Below, piece after piece: positions 1 through 12,190 of a stretch of 64,000 nucleotides of DNA. Numbering within the stretch: position 1 is the first letter of the stretch; each line of letters opens with the position of its first letter. Origin of the DNA: Ficedula albicollis (lineage: Eukaryota; Chordata; Aves; Passeriformes; Muscicapidae); assembly GCF_000247815.1 (NCBI RefSeq), contig NC_021677.1, positions 43,994,864 through 44,058,863 of the forward strand, written 5' to 3'. Under the pieces are notes generated by a model. That model was not told the origin of the DNA. It saw nothing but the letters and a program-made list of their open reading frames with translations, and did not search any database. The translations under genes were made by a program, and so were the position numbers.

Positions 1-2411
1 AGCTACCTGCCCCTGAAGTAAAAATACCTGCAAGTGTGAAGACAGCATTTAGTTCTCCATCTGGGAGGCTGCCAGACCAAATTATAGTCAGAGTTACCCC
101 AGTTAACTGTGAGATATTCACATCTAAATGAAAGTCATTAGACGTCCCAAGAACATTGCATCAGAGCATCATTATTTTGCCCATTTTCTGACTGAGTCTT
201 TCTAGTTACAGACAGTGTCAAAGGGCTTCCTCCACCTCATCGGGGCTAGCAAGGGGCTGCAGTGCAAGGATTCCTCAGTACTCCTCCCTGGGGTAAAAAT
301 GTACATGGGAATGTGATAGAGAGGTGATCTGCCTGAGTGTATCCTCGTTTTTCTGCAGTAACTTGAGTGCTATTTCTGAGCAATGGTGTCTCAGCTTCTC
401 AAACCAGTGACTTACTGCCTTGTGGAGATGAGCTGCAGTCAAGGCTATCATTTCAGATCTGGTGCATACTTGCAGAGCATCTCTTTTATCTTGGATAGCC
501 TAGCATCACAATAGGAGATGCACTTCCTATAGATGGAGACACTCAAGATGCAATCGTCAGGGAACAGCATGAGGTGGTATCCTAATGCTGCTGTTCATTC
601 TGTAATGTATAGGTTAAAACAGGCAGCCTGTGGTGAGATGATAGCCCTGGGTCAGATGGAAGAGAATCTTTCTTTAAATAAGTCCTGTGAGTTGAGACAG
701 CATCCTCTTGTTTCCTACAGCCCTCCTTTTCATATAACTCCAGGGCAAATCCCACTTAATTTATAGACTCTGACAAGATCTTAGAGCAAGAATGATAGCA
801 TGGTTGTAGAGCACAGGCTATCATTTAGTATATAAAGTGCCAATTTTCTGACAAAGTGTATAATCTAATATAGTGTTGTATAGTGTCTGTGTTTGATAGG
901 AAACCTCTGTAAGTCACCTCAGATTAAGAAGGGAAGAGTTTAAACTGTTAAATGGGTAATGACAAGGAGGAAAGCAAATAATTCAGGCACAAGTCTCCAT
1001 TCTCTCCCCCAACAGAGATTTAACAAGACAGGAAAATACAATCCGCTTGAAATCTGACATATGTTTTTTGTGCTGTCTGATATCAGTGCATAGTTATTGT
1101 TTGCTTCCCCTGGGCTGAGAGAGCTTTATAAGCAGGCACATATTCACATATTCCCACAAAGTGTTTTGAGAGAAGGTCTTTCTGTTTTGCAGGGTCCCTT
1201 GATGGCAGGATTGAAAATAGCTTTACTCAAATCAGTAAAAATCTTAAGATTTTCCTGTGAAGGTATAATGAGGTGGATTTCTTCTACTGGCTAAGCCAGA
1301 GATCTGTCTCTTCAGGACTTGCCAGGCTCTGAAAGCAAAAAGGCATATTAGAAAAAGACATGAAAAATTATTACAGATTGATTGCGGGCTGAGTCCCAAA
1401 CCTGAAAAAACAGCTTAAAATCCCACTGCAGGATTTGAGGAATTCCAAAAATTTGGATGATCAGGGCGTGGAAGAGAGATTGAGATTTTCTCTGATTAAT
1501 TTACTCATTGGAGGGTCTGAATCAGTGGCACAGGATAGTTGGAGCCTTAGCTTTCTATATAGTCATTGGAGCACAGAGTACCTTCTGAAGAAGGCAGAAA
1601 GCCCAAGAAAGCCCAAGATTGAATTAAGTGAAGCAGATGTGGACTAGAAACTGGAACAGGCACTAGCTGAAGCGTTCAAAATAAATTTGGTGGTTAGGTG
1701 GGCAAAAAGCTCCTTTCCATTGTGATATTTGTGTGTAATGTCATGAGGGTAAGCCTGGAGGATGTCTAGAAATGTGATCCTTCCACAGGTATTTGCCAGC
1801 TTTAGTAAAGCATGCGTTGAATTGCTGTGCCATTACACAGAGCAAACAATATGTGTAACTTCGAAGGAAGATGACCATCTGTTTCCCCAAAGAGGCAAAC
1901 TAATAATATTTTGGTGTCAGTACAGTTCTCTGGGATCTCAGACTAAAATAACTTAATCCCTCTAATAAGAAGTTACTAAAGCTGGGGAAGCTGAGTGTAA
2001 GGTAAGTCTGAGTACATCGTTTTGCAGTTGGAGAATGAAAGACACAGGTAGACTTAGGACAAGAGTTTCAAATAAGGGAACTAAAATTTTATGGCTTAGT
2101 TTTAGGTGCTCATCTTCACAGAATCCAGTGCTGGATTTTCAAGACTATTGATGCCCACTATAGTAGAAGTTAAAGATATTGTCTGCAAAAATGGAGTGGC
2201 CATTTTATCAGCTGAAGCTGGTTGCATCTGAAACTGAAACAGACCTGTGTAAACCAAGCCCACAGCCTTTTATTTTAAAGTGAGATGCCAAGACAGAGCA
2301 ATCAAAATTATTGAAAAAAAATCTCTTTTACTTAGTGGCAGAGCTGTTTTCTCTAGCAATAATAAAGATAAATGTTTGAACAAACAATTCCACAGTAAAC
2401 CAGACTAAGAT
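1..2411. other. Non-coding stretch, no gene seen
   Basis: AT-rich, apparently single-copy vertebrate DNA. Open frames here are at most about 77 codons and show no protein family I recognise. There is no tRNA-like box B, CpG-rich promoter or tandem array. A tiny doubled motif (AAAGCCCAAG twice) lies near 1600-1620. Confidence 0.6.
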
Positions 2412-2476
2412 CTCCTGGATTTCCATCCCTTGTGACTTTGTGCAAGTATCTTCAATTTACTTTTCAAATGAGAAAA
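2412..2476 (-). repeat. Probable decayed MIR SINE fragment
   Basis: The stretch reads TGTGACTTTGTGCAAGTATC, followed later by AAATGAGAAAA. It resembles the reverse complement of the MIR core and tail, in which a GTGACCTTGGGCAAGTCACT block is followed by a CTC/AGTTT block and AAATGAG. An internal deletion removes part of the CTGTGCCTCAGTTTCC segment. MIRs are tRNA-derived SINEs fixed early in amniote history, so heavy divergence is expected. The match was judged by eye, and a profile search would be needed to fix the boundaries. Confidence 0.42.
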
Positions 2477-4458
2477 CCCTTTCAAGATAGTCTGGGAAAT
2501 TGAATCTTGCATCCATATTTTCCAAATTCAGTCTTTCAATAATTCTACATTAGGCTGCCAAAGTACCAACATACATGATAGGTCTCCATTGAAATAAGAG
2601 GTTTTAATCTTCTTCAAAAAGCCAATGAAAATATTCCCTATGTTATTATGTAATGGTAATAATTTAGGATAAAACCAGATGAGTTTACTATGGAAGATAC
2701 TTTTTAGGAAAGGGATGCCAAACTGAAGGGGTCTTAGCTCTCACTTTCTGACTTAGAATTAAGACTTGAAGATGGATGCTGAATCTTAAAACCAGGACAC
2801 GACATTTTATGCAAGTTGAAGTTATCAGGCAAGAGCCAGTTTTATTTTCTCTCTTTTGGAAGCAAAATCATATTGAAAATTCCTCCTTGATAAGCAGTTG
2901 GCAAACCAAAAGAATAGTTTTTATTTCTACTTTTTTTTTTTTTTTTTTACAATTACTACAGTAGAAGGAGTTACAAAATCTCTATCATGAACGAAGACCT
3001 TTTTCAAAAGCATTAAAACTTTCATACAAAATTATCTCAAGATCATGCCAGTTCCATTAGGAATCACCTTGGAGTTGCAGAGTCTCATGACTGATGGAAG
3101 ATACACACTCTGTCATTCTGAAGGTAAATTTATGGCCTTCAGTTATTGTCTGTTTAATTCATATTTCACTTTATTCTGCCACAGACAGCCTTTCCTTGCT
3201 ACTGGGTGCAAAATCCAGATCCAGATTTCTGGACCCTCGAAAGGAGAGGGCAAATGAGATACTGATTCAGCTTTTGAGGAAAACTTGCAAAGTGCAAGAT
3301 ACTGAAATAAATTTTTGAACCCTCCAAAAATTCAGAAGCATTGTGATGGAGAAGAATCTTCATGAGAAAATGTTTTTGAGGTAATGAGAGACACAAGAAG
3401 AAGCACAGTTCCCTGTTTCCCCTGCTTCTTTCTGCTTGGACTGTGAAATAATTTGACAGTTAGGAGTCAATTCCTATGGATTAAAGTAAATTCTGCTTCT
3501 GCCCTGCCTTCACTTCAAGGTTAAAGGGATAATAGGACACTATTTTTCACTATTCCATCTGCAGCCTACATCTACAAATGATCTCCTGTGGGAATGTGTG
3601 ACGATCAGCACTAGATGGAAGCCACTTGCATTTTTTTGCAATCTTCTAGCAGGAAATATTAAATCCTTGAGAATTTCAAATTTAAAAAATTAAGAGATAA
3701 AAGTTCAACTAAGCTAAATTGTGGGCTTCTGTCTAGAAAACTGAATACATGCAGCAGTTACAGAATCAGGCTCTGTTCCCAGGAAAGTAGTGACACGGGA
3801 AAAGACATGGGTTTAGACCTGAAATGTAATGTGACATGAGACTACCAGAACACTCCTGTAGGGAAAATAAAACTAAACAGCAAAAATGCTCCAGCCCCAG
3901 AAATCTAAGAAAGAGTAACAAGTAGGATTAAAGAGGGATTTACTCTGTACACAGTGTAGTGAGATCCAGTACTAGAATATTGAGTCTAGCCAAAGTGTCT
4001 ACATTTGAAGGAGAGCATTGAAAACATAATTGAAGTGCCATAGAAAAATGTTATACCATGGGCTTTAAGAGGTTTTCCTAAAGGAGTGACTTGATTGCAG
4101 CACGTAAGTGCCTTCCTGAGAAGAAAATGCCTGGTAGTAAGTAGTTCTTTAATCTAGTGAAGAAAAATATAGTGAGTCAGAAAGTATAAACTAAAGCTGG
4201 GAGAAAAAAATGGAATCAAATATCATATAAATAAAAGATCTAAGCAGTAAGAAAGCTTAAAAAAGAACAGTGGTAGATTCTCTGTTCCTTGATGCCTCAA
4301 AAGCAAGACTATATTCTTTCCTGGATGATTCTTTATCAAAATGTGATTTAGTTAAAAGAGAATCTGTTAGGATCCACTCCAGCCTAGCTCAATATAAAAC
4401 CAGAAGAAACAAGGTATATTTGCTTAACTGGAAACTAAACACCCTAGGAACAAACAGA
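2477..4458. other. Non-coding stretch with T18 tract
   Basis: AT-rich unique sequence. An 18-T homopolymer lies at 2931-2948. Short frames around 3045-3396 are open on both strands, overlap each other and have no recognisable product. No RNA gene or promoter was seen. Confidence 0.55.
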
Positions 4459-4651
4459 CCTCAGTCAAATGTTCGATTTTGGTAAGAACACCAAACAGTT
4501 GTCAGCCTCAGTCAAATATTCTATTTTGGTAAAAACACAAAACAGTTGTCACATGTTTTACCTCAAAATCCTTGGATACCTCAGTCAAATGTTCGATTTT
4601 GGTAAGAACACCAAACAGTTGTCACATGTTTTACCTCAAAATCCTTGGATG
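4459..4651. repeat. Three-unit tandem repeat, 73-bp unit
   Basis: Each unit begins CCTCAGTCAAATRTTC. Units start at 4459, 4506 and 4579. The second and third are about 73 bp and the first is only 47 bp, lacking the tail that contains ACATGTTTTACCTC. Units one and three share GTTCGATTTTGGTAAGAACA, whereas unit two has ATTCTATTTTGGTAAAAACA. The pattern suggests unequal duplication with a later internal deletion of the first unit. A 63-codon frame across the array is a by-product of the repetition. Confidence 0.93.
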
Positions 4652-7600
4652 TTTTCTTAACTAGTAACAAAAAAGAAAGAAATCCTAAAGGGTTAAATAA
4701 TCTAGAGATTTCCAGTTTCCCTATTCAAAGCTTTCTGGTTGTAGCAAACATGATGAAACACAACTGGTTTGAATTTGTTGATTTCAGATTCTACCCAGCT
4801 GCATCCACTGCAATTAGGCAAACTCATTTGAATGACTGCTCCAGCATTGTTTCTAACTTGTGGTTGAGGTAAATCACTGGTATCCAGTGCATGGTAATTC
4901 TTAACAACGTGCCCTCTGTTGAGTAATAGATCTGGTTGCTCCAAAAACTTTCATTGCACTTCCCATTCTCTATATTTATTTCAGATTCTCGTGCTCCAGT
5001 GGATCATCAGACCATTTTCTTGAGAGATTTGCAATACTTTCCTTTTTTGCAAGGTTCATCTCTAACATTTAATTTCTCTAACAAGTGCTAATAATTTCCT
5101 TCTAGCTTTAGCTTGTATCATGAAGAAAAAATAGAGATGTGTACTTTTAAAGCTAAAGAAAAACAAACTGAATAAGAAAGATACTCTAAAATGTTCTCAT
5201 TTATCACTATTTAAAGAAAAGTGAGCTGTCTGCCTGGGATGTGGTCTTTTACCCTGAGGACTATCCAGCTATTCCTGTTGCAATTTACATGTTCCCTGAT
5301 CTGATTACTGAGCTAAGACAAAACTCATGCATTTGAACAAGACCTGCTGTACTTTTCATGGAAAACACTGGAGTTTTGTAACTGGATTTTCAGCTTGCCT
5401 CTACTTGTACAAAACTCTGTAGTAGCACTTTGCCTGTTTTCTCTAATCACACATAGAACTAAAAGTTCAACCACTCAGCACACCTTCATGATGTGCCTGT
5501 GCTGTTCTAATGCTCCTGACAAACCAGGACAGCTGGCTAATTAATTAAGGATGAGACACTTGGTGATGTGCACCTGGAAATCATTAGATGCCTGGAGGTT
5601 ACATGTTCATGAGTCCTCCCTTGGAATTTGGATGTTAGCTGTTGTTTGTTTGTTTCCTTTGGTATCTGCTGGTAAAGTTCAAAGAAAGTGACCTGAGAAG
5701 CAGAAAGATAATTCTTTGCTTCTGGCCAGGTGCAATTAGTTGTATTTATTGGCAATAGGAATGCAGATTAAAAGTTGACTGGAGATGAAAGTGAATAGAG
5801 CAGCTTGGGTCATTGTGTTAATTTAAATTGGTTAAATTTATTCTGTGAAATAAATTCTGTGGAAATTGAAGAAATAATAACAAATGTGAATTACGTATTG
5901 AGTTTTTTTATTGTAGTTCACTCAAAAAATTGAGAGAAAAGGTCTGTGTGCCATGATGTCACATACCATTGGACACATACCATTCTCTGTTATGGCTTCA
6001 TAACAGAGACAGAGCGAGTTGCTCTCAGGCTGTCAGCTTTGAACTTTTCTACTCTTTCTCTTATGCTCAGCAACCATATATTTTTTCCACAGTGTAGGTT
6101 GAGATATATTGCTTCATCACAATTTATTTTTTTTTGTGGCTATGATGCTAACACACAGATAATCCAGTAAAACTCTTCTGCTGGTCAGAAAATGCTTAGT
6201 CTTTGAAATAAACATTCCTATATGAAGGAATCATCTAATTTGATGAAAATTGTAATGAAAAGTTTTTCAGGTCTCAAATGATATTTGTAGCCAGCAGTAA
6301 GGATAACAAGAAGGAACTTTAGGATAATTTGGCAGTCTGGTATAGACTATAGGAAGAATGATCATGTTATATGTAGTGCAAATGTAATTTTTAAAACTTT
6401 TTTTAGAGAGCAGGTATTTGTTTCATTTACTAATAATGTTTTTCCTGCTATATATTCCTATATTAACTAATAGGAATCTGCCTTGGAGTCAGAGATTTCT
6501 GAGCTGCATTCTGCAGAACAAGAAATTAGGCAGAAAATTTAAAAGACATAAGTGAATAGTCAGTCATGGAGGTCAAAATGGATCCTTCCCTTCTGCTTGC
6601 TATCGTCCAGCACAGTTCAATGGGCTGAAACATTTTGTTGGATTAACTAATCTGTGTTGGATCTTAAATATATGATTTAGTGCAGCTGAACAAGCTCCTA
6701 AAAGACAGCTGAGCTATGGTAAATCTTGCTTTTAGCCTGTGTCAGTTCCGAGATCGTTTAGCTTTTCCCACCATGAAATTACTGGTAATACAATACAAAC
6801 ATATGCTTCTATGGAGAAGAGCTTATTTTAGAGGCAGATTATACTAACTTTTTCTTTGTTTCTTTCTTTTTCTGTTAATACTGGTGGTTTAAACAACATT
6901 TTTTGCCCTTTTATTCAGAACTGTCTGCAGAGGTCTCCTGTTAGTTTCTGCTACCATCTGTTCTTCTGTTTTAACAGCACAAAACATCAAATAGACTTTT
7001 TTTTTTTTTAAAACCATTGCCAATTTCACTGAAAGGAGTGCATAAAAAATCAGAACAGAATAACTGAGAAATTTACAAGAGGAAGAGTTGCAAAATTATG
7101 GAAAAGCTGTTATGCTTGTTGACAACTTTAAATTAAAGCTCAGATATGCCTTTTCAAGTAGGAGATGGTCGATCCTATTCCCCCCCTTCAGCTGACACTC
7201 TGGGTCTAACTTGATTAGAGTCAACAAAACATATTCCTTGGGAGCAGAGGAAGACCAAAAGATAGGAAGTAATTGAACATATATAAAATCAGATTATTTT
7301 GGGTTCCAGTTCAATATTCACCGAGAAAAATTATATTGCCTTTTCTATTTTTAATAAGCCAAGAGAAGAAAGGAAGGGATCATGAAATGCAAAGACACAA
7401 CCAGATTATATAGGTTCTTTGCTGCTGTTTATTTTTGCCCTTCTGGAATAAAGAAGGAATGAGACAAGCATGTGGCACCCAGACAAATACAAATTGCAGC
7501 CACAACAACTTGGTTGTGTTAATTTTCTTTAAAAGTCCAACTGTATTATCTGCACTAATAATGTTAGTTATTGTTTAAAAAAAAAAAAGGTTCACCCCTG

Positions 7601-7986
7601 GGAAGGCACAAATAATGAGAGGCTGTTCCCAAGGAAGATATTTAAAATCAATGCATTCAAAGAGGAAAACTACATGGGAGGTCACTGGGGTGGTCTTAAC
7701 TTGGGATGCTATCTTTCTCTGTCATATTGGATTATGTACATGACATGCACTGAGGGAGATTTGGTTTATGGTAAGGTTTATGATCTTACAAGGAAATAAC
7801 TCTATAAGAAACAAAATTATGCTATTCAAAGGGCCAGAGAATTTGAAATGAAAAAATGAAAAATTTAATATTAAAACCAAGCTGTGTAGGTAATAATGGG
7901 ATAAAGAGGTAAAAGGCTGATGACAGTGACATCACTCAGAAAATGAGAATAAAATGTGACAACTTTGATAGATTTTAGAGGCAAAG
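4652..7986. other. Non-coding stretch with a short hairpin and small homopolymers
   Basis: AT-rich unique DNA. It contains a hairpin at 5984-6009 (listed separately), a T tract near 6990-7001 and an A12 tract near 7577-7588. No coding frame above about 75 codons and no RNA gene was recognised. Confidence 0.55.
5984..6009. repeat. Perfect 11-bp inverted repeat, 4-nt loop
   Basis: TCTCTGTTATG at 5984-5994 is exactly complementary to CATAACAGAGA at 5999-6009, with the loop GCTT between. Just upstream, CACATACCATT occurs twice in direct orientation (from about 5960 and about 5975). The stem is too short for a pre-miRNA and has no tRNA or snRNA context, so the function, if any, is unknown. Confidence 0.9.
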
Positions 7987-8065
7987 ATTCACAGAATTCA
8001 CAGAATGACTAGGTTGGAAGAGACCTTCAAGATCATCAAGTCCAACTGGTGCCCTAACACCTCAA
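7987..8065 (-). mobile_element. CR1 LINE, truncated 3' end
   Basis: The text TTCACAGAATTCACAGAATG, followed by AGGTTGGAAGAGACCTTCAA and GATCATCAAGTCCAACTGG, is the reverse complement of a CR1 3' untranslated end of the type widespread in songbirds. The CTAACACCTCAA segment that follows also fits that CR1 type. The left edge holds two degenerate copies of the short terminal repeat typical of CR1 tails. CR1 copies are usually 5'-truncated, and here recognisable homology fades after about 8065. There is no ORF2 remnant. This fragment is the clearest pointer to a bird, probably passerine, genome. Confidence 0.85.
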
Positions 8066-9363
8066 GATATTGGAGTGAGGGTGGTCAAAAAAACACAATT
8101 TCTCAATTTTTGTGGGATTAAAGAGACCAAAAATGCCAACTCCAGACCATTCTTGTAAGAATTTTGCAACCTCTGCTTGTATTTCAGTGATTTGTATAAG
8201 AATGAAAAAAGGCTAAGTGAACTTGCTTGTGTGCGTGAAGATCAAGGCCGGTGAAAAGCCTCTGTGCTGGTCAGAAAGCAGTCTTTAATGGCAAGATTTA
8301 CTGGGATTGTGAAATAATTTCCCCAAAGGAAGCTGCTGAAGCAGATCCATCGCTTGCTCATTTAAAACAGGGCTCTCAGGTGTACTAGGGAATCTTGTGT
8401 AGAGAACAATCCTGCTGGGGCCAAGGTAGTCATGATGTGCTGGCAGCCCTAATGCACCTTCCCTGTTCCTAGTGTCTGCTAATCTGCTACAGCCCTTTGT
8501 GTAGCCCAGTTGGTTTGGGAGAAAGTTTTGAGTACATTTTCTTTTGTCCTGACTAGTCTCGCTGCTTTTCATGATCTTCCATTTCATTGCCTAAAAGCAA
8601 ACTTCCTTTTGACAATAGTGATTCATGGATTTCTTTAGTATCCTCATGTTCCATTGTTAATGCATCAAGAGAATATATAGGCTTCCAGCACAGCTGGAAA
8701 AAAAATAGTCCAGTACTATTTCAGTCTCTTAACATTCCTTTGACATTGAGAGAAATTATGTAAAGGATTCTTATTTCTGTTGCCAACAGCCTACAAGACA
8801 GTTTAGACTGGGATTGGGAAAGTTATGATTTGTGATGCCTCACTATGCCAAAAGAGGGGGGAAACAGCCTTCACTGGCACCTGCACTTGGTCCAAAAATT
8901 GAAAGGGAAGAGACTGAGTCATTATGTGCAAACCATTTGTATTACAGGCCTCCAGTAGCTGCTTGTGCTTCAGCTTAGGTTTGGAAGAAATAAATGAATC
9001 CCCAGAAAGCTGAATGCTGTTGGAGGAGACAGTTGGATTTCCTCTCTTCTTACATCCTGAATGGGATCTATTTAATAATGAGCCTGCTTATTCCACTCAG
9101 TGCAAAACCATAAATGTCATCAGGGCTTTCATACAAGGAATGTATCCCCTGCACAGCAATGGAGGAAGCAAATGATGTGCTCTGTGTCACAGTGATGAGT
9201 ATATTAGAAAATGCTGGGACAGAGAGCCTGTTAAATGCCGCCTCAAAGCAGGGTCACAAATTCACAGTGGTGGGTTAGCTCACTCACGCTACTTCCTGCC
9301 ATTCAGGAATATTCAGGCAATTTCTGGATTTCTGAAGAAAGACTGCTTCTAAGATGATCATGG
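8066..9363. other. Non-coding stretch, no gene seen
   Basis: Unique sequence. A 100-codon minus-strand frame at 8285-8587 has no recognisable domain, no splice context and a composition like its surroundings, so I treat it as chance. Confidence 0.5.
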
Positions 9364-9935
9364 GTGTTGGGTTGTGAACCAGCCCAGCCCAAGCCCAGCA
9401 GCAAGGAGCCAAGCCAAGTACTGCTGACCTCAGCCAAGCCCAGCACTCTGGAAAGTGAGAGATGCAACATGGATGATCTGGCATTTGAGGGGGTTTATCC
9501 ATCATTGTTTTTCATTGTCTTAGGCCTGGGGTTTGGGAATGCCAGCTCTGGAGAGCACTCACCATCTTGTCTTTGTCTCAGGAGACGACGTGGCCCTAGC
9601 TGTGGAGAGCATCTGCTGTCTTGTCTTTTGTCTTGGGAATAACTCACTGTATGTCACTGCCGAGCTGCAGGAACGTTGCCATCTTGTTTTTGTCTCAGTG
9701 GCCAGGCAGAACTAAGTTGAGGTGATGAACACCTTTTGTGTGTAAAGCACCTTGTCTTTCACATGCTTTTGCTATTAATATTGTTGCTGTTACTGTGCAT
9801 TCCTTATTCTCCATTGCTGTTTGCTTTCAGTAAATTTTTATCTCAATCTATAGTCTCTGCCTTTGTCCCTCTCACCAGAGAGGGGTGGAGGGGAAAGGAG
9901 TGTCTTACCTGGAGCTTACTTCCCAACTAGTTTTA
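9364..9935 (+). mobile_element. Putative solo LTR of an endogenous retrovirus
   Basis: The 3' part contains CAGTAAATTTTTATCTCAAT, followed by a GTCTCTGCCTTTGTCCCTCT block and a G-rich tail. It closely resembles the R-U5 end of a common avian ERV LTR, which reads CAGTAAAT, then TTATCTCAA, then a CT-rich stretch and a purine-rich end. The element seems to open with TGTTGGGTTG near 9366 and close with CCCAACTA near 9934, an imperfect inverted terminal pair. AGTAAA at 9829-9834 could be the polyadenylation signal, and CTATTAATA near 9772-9780 a weak TATA box. No gag, pol or env frames flank it, so it would be a solo LTR. Exact ends and target duplication are not established. Confidence 0.58.
9541..9715 (+). 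repeat. Three degenerate ~54-65-bp repeats in the LTR upstream region
   Basis: Each unit has an AGCTSTGGAGAGCA-like start (9544, 9598 and a weaker copy at 9663) and then CATCTTGTCTTTGTCTCA or a close variant (9563, 9616 and 9680). Spacings are about 53-54 and 64-65 bp. Direct repeats in the U3 part of an LTR are a common enhancer arrangement in retroviruses. That reading depends on the LTR call being right. Confidence 0.7.
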
Positions 9936-11587
9936 TACTACCACAAGATAACTAGCTGAAGTACATGGAGTATGTCAGGGATGCTCTTCTGGGCTTTAAT
10001 GGTCCTAGGGTTTATTGTGTTGGCATTTTCCCCTCAGTTTGTATTAGCAGTTTGAAGATAAATTTTAGTAATTTTTATCGGTAGAGTATTGTGTCTTGGC
10101 TGCAAGAATGAGGGTCACTATAGCCAGAAGCTGTGAAAGTCAATTTTGACTTAACATCAACCCTGCTGCTTTAGCTCTGGGACTCTGCTGTTCCAGACAC
10201 ACATTTGTAGCAGATTGACTGGAGGGTTGTAAGGCAATTACAAGAACACTTAAATACTTGGCCAAAGCTGCCAAACTCTCATTACTTTCCATCAAAACCA
10301 GAAACCCCAGGTGGGATGCCATGAGCTTGCAGGAAGGTGCCTTGTCTCACATGTATCTCCATGCACACTATCTGCAGTCCTGTACTTTTGTACAAGGCAA
10401 ATACTGTTAAATACAATGTTGATTTTCTTTCTTTTGTTGCTGGAATTACTAATAACACTTACTGACAGTAACAACATTTTCAAGCTTGTGGAGAGGCTGG
10501 CATTCAATGTTTCTGTGGGTTTTATCTCTTGACTATACACAGGGATTATCCAGGGATGTCGTCATGAATCATTTTTGGACAATTGCATGAAAGAAAGCTG
10601 GAAGATATGATAATGAGTTGGAAAATGTTTTTATGCCTATCCTACATGGCACATGCCCTCCATGGCGAACAGCTGGTTGAGATCCTTCCTTAACATGGGG
10701 ACATTTGAAGCACATGGATATTTGTTTAAAGTTTACTGCTACAAAAGAATTTGGGTAGACACAATGTACAAGAGGGATAAAGGAGAAATTTCTGAGTAAG
10801 CATGAACCCTTCAGTGAGTGGTGTATTTTCTCTTGTGAGACAAGAACATGTTTGTGTTTAGAAAATTAATTATGAACTGGAAGAGACTTTTATGGCAACA
10901 TTTACCACATCCATGAGGCATACCTAACTAAATAATTCCCTTGTTGACGTATGAAACTGCCTTCCTTTCTCTCTGCCATCAAGCCCAATATGTATCTGTC
11001 TCCCACAGACACTTTACTAGGACCTTCACCATGAAACGAACTCTAATGTTTTTGTGAGTCAAGGGGTAATGAGAATGGACTAAGGCATTAATGTATTCAA
11101 GACAGATGATAATTTCCTGCTGCTATATAAAAGGCAAAGCATCTATTGTCAGAGTAGGAAGCACTGACTGAGCTATTTCCATCTGATGATGTGGGTACAT
11201 TGGAGCAACAATTTCCCTGTGCCTTACATTTATATCCTTAAGAAAGTAGTGTTCATTCTCAGAGTACTGTATTTGCTTCCATAATAGTATTGGTTCCCCA
11301 CAAAGAGAGTTTGACCTTAAAATTTGTGTGTATTGTTCATCCCTCTTGTCCAGCTTGGTAGTGGCCCAAGAATACAGTTCTTATTTGTGCACAGTGTCTG
11401 TAAAAACTAACAAAAAAGAAATACTGGGTAAAAATTGTGGATTAGGAAGACATACTGGCTTTATTAATTTAGAAGTCTCAAGTTCTAAAGACTGGATCAT
11501 GCACATTCATCTGCTAATTTGCTGCATGTATCTCTGAATGCCTTACTTATACTTTGAACAGTGCAAACCTCCCTCATCGAGATACTT
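9936..11587. other. Non-coding stretch, no gene seen
   Basis: AT-rich unique sequence. Short overlapping frames on both strands around 10140-10540 have no family resemblance. No repeat or RNA gene was recognised. Confidence 0.5.
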
Positions 11588-12190
11588 CATGTTGGTGCCT
11601 TAGTTGTCTGCAAAAAGACTCTGCAAGCAGACTTAAAGGTATAAAGTAAATATTTATTAGATAACACATCTGAGAGTGAGAGGATTTAGGGAATTTCAGG
11701 GCAAAATGCTGGCAGGCTCACCAGCTGAGAAAGTACCCCAAGAGTCTTTCCTTACAAAGCAGACATGGATCAGGAGGGGAAGGATTAATTTCTTCTGCTC
11801 CCTCAAGCCAATCCTCTGTAATTATGAGGTGCCATTTTTCTGGTTTTTCCCTTAGGATTCTATACCTTGCCACTTCAGTGGTTTTTGTGCTTGAATCTCA
11901 GGGCTACCCGCTGTCCCTGGCCCAGGGGTAATTTGTAATTTTCCCTTTCTTATCCTTAAGGTTTGTTTTCTGAAGACCTTCTCACAGCATTTTCCAGAGG
12001 TGATTTCTTGAGAACTCCATGCCAAGATGACAAAACTGTATCAGATCAGAGTTGGGTCTTAAATCCTTGGAGAAGAAAGCTCCTTGCCACGGGCTGAAAG
12101 TTTGTATATGTTTGATGTAAGATGGGATAAGTTCTTGCAAGAGGAGTCCATTGAGAATCATCATATTCACAAAAATGCTATTTGGCTTCA
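11588..12190 (-). mobile_element. Possible reverse-oriented LTR remnant (uncertain)
   Basis: The segment begins near TGTTGGTGCCTTAG and carries AAGTAAATATTTATTAG close to its left edge. Reversed, this gives an AATAAA signal near the end of an LTR-like unit. A doubled TCTGCAAAAAGAC / TCTGCAAGCAGAC lies in what would be U5. The right boundary, terminal inverted repeat and target duplication are not visible, and I cannot name a family. It may equally be unique DNA. Confidence 0.25.
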
